A DNA stretch of 8,359 nucleotides. Origin: JASMHC01 sp042092935 (GTDB lineage Bacteria; Pseudomonadota; Alphaproteobacteria; Rhodobacterales; Rhodobacteraceae). The DNA lies in the NCBI GenBank assembly GCA_042092935.1, contig JBELFK010000127.1:1-8359 (forward strand), in the 5' to 3' direction. Numbering within the stretch: the first letter of the stretch is position 1; each line of letters starts with the position of its first letter. The notes under the pieces are model-generated. The model saw only the letters and a program-made list of their open reading frames with translations, searched no databases and had not been told where the DNA came from. The position numbers and the translations under genes were made by a program. Positions 1-6,670 of this stretch are shown piece by piece.

Positions 1-27
1 GGTGGTCAGGGCGGTGAAGGTGGGCAT
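1..27 (-). CDS. 5' end of a downstream gene, possibly ribosomal protein L11 methyltransferase (partial)
   Basis: On the minus strand an ATG at 27..25 follows the MATE stop codon with no gap (TAA then ATG). A good Shine-Dalgarno, GGAG, lies about 7 nt upstream inside the end of the MATE gene. Only nine codons are visible, reading MPTFTALTT, before the window ends. From memory this matches the N-terminus of Rhodobacterales PrmA, the methyltransferase that methylates ribosomal protein L11, but nine residues cannot prove it. The arrangement indicates co-transcription and probable translational coupling with the MATE gene. The existence of a gene start is well supported; its identity is tentative. 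Confidence 0.45.
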
Positions 28-1425
28 TTAACGTCTCCGAAATCTGTTGAGGTCGCGGTATCCCCGCCGTGGGGTCAGGTCAAGCTCTGGCAGCGTGCCG
101 ATGGCGATCGCGCGCACGAACACGCCGGCCCAAACCGCACCAATGAGGCCCACAGCCGACCCAGCGATGGCCTGCCCATAGAGAACGCCCGGCGCACCCC
201 AGATACTCGCGGCCCAATAGGCGACCGGCAACATCAATAACCCGTCGCGACCCCAGTTCACAACCATCGAGCGGCCCGGACGGCCCAGCGTGTTAAAGGC
301 GGCGTTGGTCACAAAGACCATCCCCATCAAGGCTTGCGCCCCGCCTGTGGTGATTGTGAAGGCCCTCAGAACCTCGGCGGCTGCGCCCTCAAGCCCGAAG
401 CTCTGAACGATCAGGGGCGTGGCAAGGATCAACAGCACCCAAACGCTCAACGCGTAGACAACACAAAAGATCAGCGCATCGCGATAGGTCGTCCAAAGGC
501 GCTTATGCAATCCGGCCCCGTAGTTCTGACCAAAGATGCCCCCAATCGCACCGCTCAGCGCAAAGATCCCGCCAAAGGCCATCACGTAGAGCCGGTTCGC
601 CACGGCCCACGCCGCGACCGCCGCGTCGCCAAACTGCGCCATGACACCGGTCAAAAGATAGCTGCCAAACGGCGTGCTGAGTTGCGCCACCATGGCTGGC
701 AAGGCGATCCTCAGAAACGGTTTCGTATTTTTGCGAAGGGCGGCCAGCGATGGCCAAGCCAATAGGTCGTGCGTGCCAATCGCGAATTTCAGCGCCATGC
801 CCGACAGCACAACCCGCGAGATCACCAGCGCAATGGCCGCGCCATCCAACCCCAGACCGGCCCAAATGATAAGCGCCGGATCGACCACCATCGACACCGA
901 CCCCGAGGTCAGCGTCACAAGCATCGCCCGCTTGCCATCCCCTTGGGCGCGCAGAGCCGCCGAGGCGATCAAGCCAACAGCCATCAGCGCCAGCGACGGA
1001 ACCGTCAACAACAAATACCGCGCCGCCAGCCGTCGGGTCTCGCCCGTTGCGCCCACGAGATCCAACATGTCCCAGCGAAACACGACCACGACCAGCGCAA
1101 TGGCGCTTTGGATCGCAACGGTCAGGATCATGGCCGAGGTCGCCTCGGCCCGTGCCCCCATGGGATCACCCGCCCCGATCCGGCGCGACACCACAGCCGT
1201 GGCGGCAATCATCAGACCGACGCCGCTGGACACCGACAGGAATTGGATCGCAAAGGCAAAGCCAATCGCCGCCACCAGACGCGGCTCACCCAGTTGCGAA
1301 ATCCAGAACAGATTTGCCGCATCGACCAGAAACACAAACGAAATGCCAGCAGCGCCGGTCATCGTCATGCGCACCACGTGCCCCATCGTCGAGCCGGAAA
1401 GGAAACGCCCGACCGAGTCCGGCAT
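28..1425 (-). CDS. MATE family multidrug/toxin efflux transporter
   Basis: A 465-residue inner-membrane protein of the MATE (NorM/DinF-like) family, which exports organic cations or drugs in exchange for H+ or Na+. The length is typical and about 12 hydrophobic helices are visible. Family hallmarks include RAQGDGKRAM (residues 159-168), the VDPALIIWAGLGLDGAAIA segment (181-199) and GQNYGAG (299-305). A related repeat pattern in the N-terminal half (SQLGEPRLVAAIGFA, then RRIGAGDP near 81-88) fits the internally duplicated fold. I chose the ATG at 1425; the reading frame also opens four codons earlier at a TTG (1437) that overlaps the MFS gene. The ATG lies one base after the MFS stop, with GGGG about 7 nt upstream, so the two transporters are very likely co-transcribed. 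The substrate cannot be inferred. The end abuts the next gene's ATG. Confidence 0.93.
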   Translation of the reverse strand: MPDSVGRFLSGSTMGHVVRMTMTGAAGISFVFLVDAANLFWISQLGEPRLVAAIGFAFAIQFLSVSSGVGLMIAATAVVSRRIGAGDPMGARAEATSAMILTVAIQSAIALVVVVFRWDMLDLVGATGETRRLAARYLLLTVPSLALMAVGLIASAALRAQGDGKRAMLVTLTSGSVSMVVDPALIIWAGLGLDGAAIALVISRVVLSGMALKFAIGTHDLLAWPSLAALRKNTKPFLRIALPAMVAQLSTPFGSYLLTGVMAQFGDAAVAAWAVANRLYVMAFGGIFALSGAIGGIFGQNYGAGLHKRLWTTYRDALIFCVVYALSVWVLLILATPLIVQSFGLEGAAAEVLRAFTITTGGAQALMGMVFVTNAAFNTLGRPGRSMVVNWGRDGLLMLPVAYWAASIWGAPGVLYGQAIAGSAVGLIGAVWAGVFVRAIAIGTLPELDLTPRRGYRDLNRFRRR

Positions 1426-1426
1426 G

Positions 1427-2659
1427 CTAGGCCCCAAGCCGTGCGTTCAGGTGCAAAAAGACAGTCTCATGACCCTTTTCAGGATGTCTTGGAATAAGGA
1501 GACTCAGCAAAAGCGAAGTGATGGCCATCGCCGCCGCAACAACGAACACCGCGCTTGGCGAATACAGCCACAGATACCCGAGACCCGCAGGCAGGAAAAT
1601 CGCCGCAATATGGTTGATGGTAAAGGCAACCGCCGCCGTGGGGGCGATGTCCTGGGGATCGGCGATCTTTTGGAAATAGGTCTTAAGCGCCAACGCCAAG
1701 GCGAAAAGGATATGATCCACGACGTAAAGAATGCTGGCCAAAAGCACACCCCAACCGAACCAGTAAAGCCCGCCGTACATCAGAAACACTATCGTCAACC
1801 CGACATATTCGAAAATCAGCGCAAACCGCTCGCCCAAAGTCGCAACAGCCCTACCGACCAGAGGGCCGACCACGATGTTTATCACCAGATTAATCAGAAA
1901 CAGCGCCGTCACTTCCTGGACTTTAAAGCCGAACTTCTCGACCATCATAAAGGCAGCAAACACGATAAAAATCTGCCGCCGCGCTCCAGCCATGAATTGC
2001 AGCGCGTAATAAAGCCAGTAGCGCTTGCGCAGCACCATTTTCTTGATCTGAGGCGTTGAGGATTCAAACTTGGGATAGGCAAACAGGCAGAACACAGCAA
2101 TCACCGCCGTCAGCCCGCCGCTTATCATATAAACGAGGTTATAGGTCAGATTTAGCGGCTCCCACAGCAAGACGATCAACAGATACGCCACCAAAGTCGC
2201 CCCCGAGCCCGCCGCCATCAACCAGCCCAACACCTGCGGTGCCCGCGCCTTGGACAGCCATTGTAGTTGCAGGGATTGGTTCACCGTCTCGTAATAATGA
2301 AACCCGATCGAGCTGAGCATGGTGATCGTCAAAATCCCCGCCATCGACGGGAAATAGGCGGTCATCATCGTCGCGACGCCCAATAGGATCAGCGACACCA
2401 GCCCCAAAACCTGTTCGCGCACAAATATGATGATGGCGATAACGCCGACGGCCAGAAATCCGGGGATCTCTCGGACGGTGTGCAACCAGCCATTGTCCGA
2501 GCCATCAAAGCCTCCGACCTCGATCACGAAATTGGTCAGCAACACGGACCACGTATTGAACGCAATCGGCATGGCCAGCGCCATCACGAACAGCAATGTC
2601 ACGGGGCGACGCCAGACCGGCAAACGCTCCGCCTCATCCAAAGGGTAACTCTTTTCCAT
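1427..2659 (-). CDS. MFS-type membrane transporter
   Basis: A 410-residue polytopic protein that fits the major facilitator fold: about six hydrophobic helices, a charged cytoplasmic loop (residues about 196-213, with KK and RKR), then about six more helices. The size is normal for the family. I do not see a signature that names a substrate; the C-terminal tail is short (IPRHPEKGHETVF then about 10 residues). The frame opens upstream at a GTG (2749), giving 30 extra residues, but that extension (MVVGLRRAVVFTGSCRDLAV) is unlike an MFS N-terminus. The ATG at 2659 is preceded by AAGGGG at good spacing and begins MEKSYPLDEAERL, so I prefer it. It is the first gene of a minus-strand run with the MATE exporter and the gene at the left edge. 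Transport is likely; the direction and substrate are unknown. Confidence 0.85.
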   Translation of the reverse strand: MEKSYPLDEAERLPVWRRPVTLLFVMALAMPIAFNTWSVLLTNFVIEVGGFDGSDNGWLHTVREIPGFLAVGVIAIIIFVREQVLGLVSLILLGVATMMTAYFPSMAGILTITMLSSIGFHYYETVNQSLQLQWLSKARAPQVLGWLMAAGSGATLVAYLLIVLLWEPLNLTYNLVYMISGGLTAVIAVFCLFAYPKFESSTPQIKKMVLRKRYWLYYALQFMAGARRQIFIVFAAFMMVEKFGFKVQEVTALFLINLVINIVVGPLVGRAVATLGERFALIFEYVGLTIVFLMYGGLYWFGWGVLLASILYVVDHILFALALALKTYFQKIADPQDIAPTAAVAFTINHIAAIFLPAGLGYLWLYSPSAVFVVAAAMAITSLLLSLLIPRHPEKGHETVFLHLNARLGA

Positions 2660-2868
2660 ACTGCCCCTTACGCGCTTCGCCCCTTTGGCAACAGCCAAAT
2701 CGCGACATGAACCGGTGAATACGACCGCTCTTCGCAATCCAACCACCACTATAATCGCGCCCTGACCTGCTCATTATCTTGCCTAAAATACCTCGGGAGA
2801 GCGCGAGAGGGCAGCGCCCTCTCGCCCCGGTCGGAGCGCGCCAGCGCTACGATCCCAAGAAAGAACCC
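2660..2868. other. Intergenic region between priA and the MFS gene
   Basis: This 209-bp gap carries the priA terminator (hairpin 2803-2825) and, on the minus strand downstream of it, the presumed promoter region of the MFS-MATE run. I could not pick a convincing -35/-10 pair here. The MFS ribosome binding site AAGGGG sits near 2663-2668. No small gene is supported. Confidence 0.6.
2777..2825 (-). terminator. Rho-independent terminator downstream of priA
   Basis: A perfect 10-bp inverted repeat (GCGAGAGGGC at 2803-2812, loop of 3, complement at 2816-2825) lies 43 bp after the priA stop. Read on the minus strand, the hairpin is followed after a short GC-rich spacer by GGTATTTTAGGCAAGAT. From memory, hairpins followed by TATTTT(T)GGCAAGAT-like tails are a recurrent terminator style in Rhodobacterales. 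The T-run is short and offset from the stem by about 12 bases, so the mechanism is inferred from shape and position. Confidence 0.7.
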
Positions 2869-5070
2869 TCAATAAAAACTCTGCGGATCAATATCGACCG
2901 CCAGACGCACATCCCCCTTGGGCTGGAATTGCCCGACCCAGTCCGAAATCGCCCGCTGCAACGCCACGCCCTTGCCGGCCTTCACCAGAAGCCGCACCCG
3001 ATGCCGCCCGCGCACCCGCGCGATAGGGGCCGGTGCCGGTCCGAACACCTGCCCGCCGACACGGCGCACCGGCGCGTCGGCGCGGGCAAGCGCCATGCCC
3101 AAATCCATGACCTGATGCGCGTCCGAGCCGCTTAACACAATGCCGGCCAAGCGCCCGAAGGGGGGCATCCCTGCCGCCTCGCGTTGTGCGGCCTCGGCTT
3201 GCCAAAAGCCTTCCTCATCCCCCGCCAATATCGCGCGGATCACCGGATGTTCGGGCTGATAGGTCTGCATGACGGCCTCGCCCGCGGTCTCGGCCCGTCC
3301 CGCACGCCCCGACACCTGGCGCATCAATTGAAAGGTCCGCTCCGCCGCCCTCAGGTCTGATCCGTGCAACCCGAGGTCGGCGTCAATCACACCGACCAGC
3401 GTCAACAGCGGAAAGTTGTGCCCCTTCGCCACCAATTGCGTGCCAATGATGATGTCACAGCCCCCCGCCGCAATCGCTTCGATCTCGGCCTTGAGCGCCC
3501 GCGCTGATCCAAACCGATCCGATGACAAAACCGCCACGCGCGCGTCTGGGAACAGCGCCATCGCTTCTTCGGCCAATCGCTCGACCCCGGGGCCAATCGG
3601 GGCTAACCGGTCTTCGGCCTCACACGAGGGGCACTGGCTCGGGATCGGTTTGCTTTCCCCACATTGATGGCACACAAGGCGCTTTTGAAACCGGTGCTCG
3701 ACCAATCGGGCGTCGCAGTTATCGCAGCCGATCTGGTGCCCGCAGGCGCGGCACATGGTGATCGGCGCATAGCCGCGCCGGTTGATGAACAACAACGATT
3801 GCTCGCCCAAATCCAACCGGCGTTGAACGCGCTTTCGCAATTCGTCGGACACCCAGCGCGACGCGGGCAGCGCCTCGGTGCGCATGTCGATCGTGCCCAT
3901 TCGCGGCATCACGGCCTCGCCAAATCGGCTGGTCAATTCGATCTTGCTGTATTTCCCCGCCTCGGCGTTGGCCCAGCTCTCAAGGCTCGGCGTTGCTGAC
4001 GCCAATACCACCTGCGCCCCACAGATCGAGGCCCGCAGCACCGCCATATCCCGCGCGTTATAGAGCACCCCGTCTTCCTGCTTGTAGCTGGTGTCGTGTT
4101 CCTCATCGACGATAATCAACCCGAGATCGCGATAGGGTAGAAACAACGCCGAGCGCGCACCGATCACCATCTGCGCGCCGCCCTGCCCGACCATCTTCCA
4201 CGTGCGACGCCTTTCCGTCATCGTCACGCCGGAATGCCATTCGGCGGGCTTGGCCCCGAACCGCGCCTGAACCCGCGACAGAAATTCCGCCGTCAGCGCG
4301 ATCTCGGGCAGCAACACCAAGGCTTGCCGCCCTTGGCGCAGGCATTCGGCAACCGCTTCCAGATAGACCTCGGTCTTGCCCGAGCCCGTCACGCCACGCA
4401 GCAAGGTCGTGCCATAGTCTGCGGCCTGCGCCTGAGCGCGCAAATACTCGGCCGCTGCGGTTTGTTCGTCGGTCAGCTCTTTGCCGCCCCAGTCCGGTTC
4501 CAAAGGTGGAAACACTGTGTCGCGCGGGGTTTCGACCTCGGCCACTGCGCCAAGTTTCACCATGCCTTTGATGACAGACCCCGACGTGCCCGCCATCTCG
4601 GCCAGTTCGCGTAAGGTAAAGGACAACCCGCCGTATTCCTTTAGCACGGCCAGCACCCGTTTGCGGGCGTCGGTCATCCGGTCGGGCAGGCGATCCCCGG
4701 GCCTGTAGACTTTGCGCATCGACAGCGGGTCGCCCAAGCCCGGTGCCCGCGTGGCCAGACGCAGCATCGCAGGCATTGGGGTCAGCGTGTAAGCGGCTGC
4801 TTTTTCCAGAAACAGGCGCATTTCTTCGCGCATGGGGGCGACGTCCAGAACACGGACCACCGAGCGGATCTTGGCAAGGTCAAAATCACCCTTTCCGGCA
4901 CCCCAAACCACGCCGAGAACCTTGCGTGGCCCAAGCGGCACTTCGACGAAAGCCCCCAAAAAGCACCCGCCTTCGGGCGCTTTATAGTCAAGCGTCCGGT
5001 CCAGCGGCTGGGTGGTCATGACGGCCACCAATGCGCCTTGGTCAAAAAAGTCCTGATCCATGTCTCTCAT
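2869..5070 (-). CDS. priA: Primosomal protein N' (replication restart helicase PriA)
   Basis: PriA recognises abandoned replication forks and D-loops, unwinds the lagging strand 3' to 5', and starts reloading of the replicative helicase. The 733-residue protein is complete. The N-terminal DNA-binding domain (about 1-105) contains TTQPLDRTLDYKAPEGG. It is followed by Walker A GVTGSGKT (226-233), the Walker B DEEH box (322-325), ASATPSLES (357-365), GTQLVAKGHNFP (543-554) and QVSGRAGR (585-592). Eight zinc-binding cysteines lie at 440, 443, 449, 452, 467, 470, 480 and 483, and the protein ends with the characteristic DPQSFY. Translation may start at ATG 5070 or at the in-frame ATG 5061, which lies behind GAGAGAC; neither has a strong Shine-Dalgarno. 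The gene diverges from the transaldolase gene and ends in its own terminator. Confidence 0.97.
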   Translation of the reverse strand: MRDMDQDFFDQGALVAVMTTQPLDRTLDYKAPEGGCFLGAFVEVPLGPRKVLGVVWGAGKGDFDLAKIRSVVRVLDVAPMREEMRLFLEKAAAYTLTPMPAMLRLATRAPGLGDPLSMRKVYRPGDRLPDRMTDARKRVLAVLKEYGGLSFTLRELAEMAGTSGSVIKGMVKLGAVAEVETPRDTVFPPLEPDWGGKELTDEQTAAAEYLRAQAQAADYGTTLLRGVTGSGKTEVYLEAVAECLRQGRQALVLLPEIALTAEFLSRVQARFGAKPAEWHSGVTMTERRRTWKMVGQGGAQMVIGARSALFLPYRDLGLIIVDEEHDTSYKQEDGVLYNARDMAVLRASICGAQVVLASATPSLESWANAEAGKYSKIELTSRFGEAVMPRMGTIDMRTEALPASRWVSDELRKRVQRRLDLGEQSLLFINRRGYAPITMCRACGHQIGCDNCDARLVEHRFQKRLVCHQCGESKPIPSQCPSCEAEDRLAPIGPGVERLAEEAMALFPDARVAVLSSDRFGSARALKAEIEAIAAGGCDIIIGTQLVAKGHNFPLLTLVGVIDADLGLHGSDLRAAERTFQLMRQVSGRAGRAETAGEAVMQTYQPEHPVIRAILAGDEEGFWQAEAAQREAAGMPPFGRLAGIVLSGSDAHQVMDLGMALARADAPVRRVGGQVFGPAPAPIARVRGRHRVRLLVKAGKGVALQRAISDWVGQFQPKGDVRLAVDIDPQSFY

Positions 5071-5152
5071 TCAATGTCTGGGCTTTTGGCCCGTTTGCAT
5101 CTGGGGTAAGCAACCGCCAAGCAAAAGCCAAGCATAGCAAAGGATGCCTGCC
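5071..5152. promoter_or_regulatory. Divergent control region between priA and the transaldolase gene
   Basis: These 82 bp must hold promoters for both priA (leftward) and the transaldolase (rightward), unless priA is read from further away. Visible elements are a short inverted repeat GGGC-TTTTG-GCCC (5080-5092) and two copies of GCCAAGCA (5116-5123 and 5127-5134) spaced 11 bp apart, about one helical turn. I see no strong sigma-70 -10 box on either strand. The transaldolase ribosome binding site AAAGGA is at 5139-5144. Confidence 0.5.
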
Positions 5153-5806
5153 ATGAAATTTTTTGTCGATACCGCTGACGTCGCGGCCATCGCGGAAATG
5201 AACGAAACAGGCATGGTTGACGGGGTGACCACCAATCCCTCGCTTATCAAACAGTCGGGACGCGATATTCTCGAGGTGATTGGCGAAATTTGTGCCATGG
5301 TGGACGGCCCCGTCTCGGCAGAGGTCACGGCGGTTGATGCAGACAGGATGATCGCCGAGGGCCGCAAGCTGGCCGGGATCGCCGACAACATCGCGGTTAA
5401 GGTTCCGTTAACCTGGGACGGTCTGAAGGCGTGCAAGGTGCTGTCCGCCGAGGGTCATATGGTCAATGTCACGCTTTGCTTTTCCGCCAACCAGGCGCTT
5501 CTGGCGGCCAAGGCCGGGGCGACGTTCATCTCGCCTTTCATTGGGCGGCTGGACGACATCAACATCGACGGGATCGAGTTGATCGAAGACATTCGCACCA
5601 TCTATGACAACTACGGGTTTGAGACCGAGATTTTGGCCGCGAGCATCCGCTCGGTGAACCATGTGCTCGACTGTGCCCGGATCGGGGCCGACGTCATCAC
5701 GGCACCACCCGCCGTGATAAAATCCTTGATCGCGCATCCTTTGACCGACAAAGGCTTGGCGACGTTTTTGGCGGATATTGAAAGCGCAGGGATCAAAATC
5801 GTTTGA
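5153..5806 (+). CDS. Transaldolase, small TalC type (fructose-6-phosphate aldolase family)
   Basis: A 217-residue TIM-barrel class I aldolase. It starts MKFFVDTAD and contains GVTTNPSL (24-31), the Schiff-base lysine K83 in NIAVKVPLT, VNVTLCFS (104-111) and ISPFIGRLDDI (126-136). In this family the same scaffold supports either transaldolase (pentose phosphate pathway) or fructose-6-phosphate aldolase. E. coli FsaA has Gln59 and Tyr131, whereas true transaldolases have Glu and Phe at those sites. Here the equivalents appear to be E57 (SAEVTA) and F129 (SPFIG), so I favour transaldolase, although such genes are often labelled fsa. The ATG at 5144 would add MPA, but 5153 has AAAGGA 8 nt upstream and gives the usual family N-terminus. 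It is convergent with the membrane protein gene across the IS element. Confidence 0.95.
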   Translation: MKFFVDTADVAAIAEMNETGMVDGVTTNPSLIKQSGRDILEVIGEICAMVDGPVSAEVTAVDADRMIAEGRKLAGIADNIAVKVPLTWDGLKACKVLSAEGHMVNVTLCFSANQALLAAKAGATFISPFIGRLDDINIDGIELIEDIRTIYDNYGFETEILAASIRSVNHVLDCARIGADVITAPPAVIKSLIAHPLTDKGLATFLADIESAGIKIV

Positions 5807-5807
5807 C

Positions 5808-5830
5808 CCACCGCGCGGTGGATGCCGCGC
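5808..5830. terminator. Possible hairpin at the 3' end of the transaldolase gene
   Basis: Directly after the TGA stop there is a perfect palindrome CCACCGCGCGGTGG (5808-5821). Overlapping it is an alternative stem GCGCGG (5813-5818) / CCGCGC (5825-5830) with a 6-nt loop. Before the IS arrived this was followed by TAGTTAAAATAG. Neither strand has a proper T-run, so this is a weak terminator candidate. It was originally located between two convergent genes whose stops were about 24 bp apart. Confidence 0.35.
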
Positions 5831-5832
5831 TA
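5831..5832. repeat. Left copy of the TA target-site duplication
   Basis: TA at 5831-5832 matches TA at 6671-6672 on the other side of the element. Removing the IS and one TA restores CTAG (C5830, TA, G6673), a target known for the IS427 group of IS5-family elements. Confidence 0.75.
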
Positions 5833-5849
5833 GGGATTGTTGACGTTCA
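5833..5849 (+). repeat. IS left terminal inverted repeat (IRL)
   Basis: Reads GGGATTGTTGACGTTCA. It matches the reverse complement of 6654-6670 at 16 of 17 positions. Confidence 0.92.
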
Positions 5850-5904
5850 GGATTCCCATTTGCATTGATTTCTGATTCAAGGTTGTAAACAGAGGAGAGC
5901 AGCC

Positions 5905-6656
5905 TTGACGCGCAGAATATTGACCGATGCCCAATGGGCGATCATTGCCCCGCATTGCCTTGGCAAGGCAACCGACCCGGGTCGAAGCGGGCCTGATCCA
6001 CGGCTGTTCATGGAAGCGGTGCTCTGGATTGTCAGAACTGGGGCGCAATGGCGGGAACTGCCTGATGAATTCGGCAAGTGGAACACAGTGTTCAAGCGCT
6101 TCCGCAGATGGGTAAAAGCCGATGCTTTTTACAACATGTTCAAAGCCTTGACCGCAGATTTCGACTTTGAATACACCATGATCGACGGAACGATTGTCAA
6201 AGTCCACCGCTCCGGTCAGGGCGCTAAAGGGGGACTCTGCGCCAGGCCATCGGCCGGTCGCGCGGCGGCATAACCACCAAGATACTGGCGCTGACGGATG
6301 CGCTCGGCGACCTGATCGACTTTCGCCTGATGCCGGGGCAGGCCCATGACCTCAAAGCCACGCCTGAATTGGTGCTGGGCTTGCGCGGCGGTCACTTGCT
6401 AGCGGATCGGGCATTTGATGCGGATTGGCTGCGTGACAGTCTAGGGCAGAAGAAAATCACACCCGTCATCCCGCCAAAATCCAACCGTAGGTTTCCCGCG
6501 GAATTCGACCGCGAAACTTATAAATGGCGGCACCTGATCGAAAATTACTTCGTAAAGCTCAAGGAAAACAGAGGTATAGCGATGCGGTCGTGCAAAACCG
6601 ACCAAAGTTTCAGCGCCTTTATCTCCCTCGCGGCCACCGTCATTCAGACACGATGA
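5905..6656 (+). CDS. IS5-family transposase, two frames joined by -1 frameshift
   Basis: The first frame starts at a TTG (5905) with a strong GAGGAGA ribosome binding site 6 nt upstream, and on its own ends at 6273. It carries the N-terminal DUF4096-like domain (LTDAQW, RTGAQWRELP, FKRFRRW) and the first catalytic aspartate D94 (MIDGT). The second frame runs without a stop from 6228 to 6656 and holds GRSRGGITTKILALTDA, the second aspartate D168 (LADRAFD) and E213 within Y206-R209-E213-K220, an exact IS5 Y-(2)-R-(3)-E-(6)-K signature. A -1 shift in the G-run near 6229-6233 gives a continuous 250-residue DDE transposase reading GQGAKGG then TLRQAIGRSRGG, as expected for the family. I judge the shift programmed rather than a disabling mutation. 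The second frame also has an internal ATG at 6330. Confidence 0.88.
6228..6263 (+). promoter_or_regulatory. Probable -1 ribosomal frameshift signal in the transposase
   Basis: In the frame of the first ORF the sequence reads A GGG GGA (6228-6234). Slipping back one base re-pairs well as AGG GGG and joins the second frame at ACT (6234). From 5 nt downstream a possible structured region follows: GCGC (6239-6242) with GCGC (6260-6263), enclosing GGCC (6245-6248) with GGCC (6252-6255). Slippery site and fused-protein continuity are seen directly. Use of the structure as a stimulator is inference. Confidence 0.6.
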
Positions 6657-6670
6657 ACGTCAACAAGCCC
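6654..6670 (-). repeat. IS right terminal inverted repeat (IRR)
   Basis: On the minus strand it reads GGGCTTGTTGACGTTCA, differing from the left repeat only at position 4. The transposase stop codon TGA (6654-6656) is its innermost triplet. Its outermost base, C6670, serves as the last base of the neighbouring membrane gene's TAG stop. Confidence 0.92.

Larger units (their letters stand above)
5833..6670 (+). mobile_element. IS5-family insertion sequence (IS427-group-like), 838 bp, apparently intact
   Basis: The ends are near-perfect 17-bp inverted repeats beginning GGG, with one mismatch at position 4. The element is flanked by TA duplications within an ancestral CTAG. Its length of 838 bp fits the IS427 group. 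It contains one transposase in two overlapping frames with all catalytic residues present and both ends intact, so it may be active. It lies between the convergent 3' ends of the transaldolase gene and a small membrane protein gene, disrupting neither product. A TTGACG inside the left repeat (5840-5845) could act as the -35 of the transposase promoter, but the matching -10 is poor. The transposase stop codon lies inside the right repeat. Confidence 0.93.

Noticed and set aside
674..2059. A 461-codon plus-strand open frame
   Set aside because: It runs antisense across the junction of the MATE and MFS genes, is rich in Arg, Gln, His and Pro, and lacks any recognisable domain. It is a GC-bias shadow of two real genes.
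2660..2749. N-terminal extension of the MFS gene to a GTG at 2749
   Set aside because: The extra 30 residues do not resemble an MFS N-terminus, and the ATG at 2659 has a good Shine-Dalgarno.
5905..6656. Transposase as a pseudogene
   Set aside because: The frame break lies on a G-run where a -1 slip restores a complete family-like protein, all DDE residues are present and both inverted repeats are intact.
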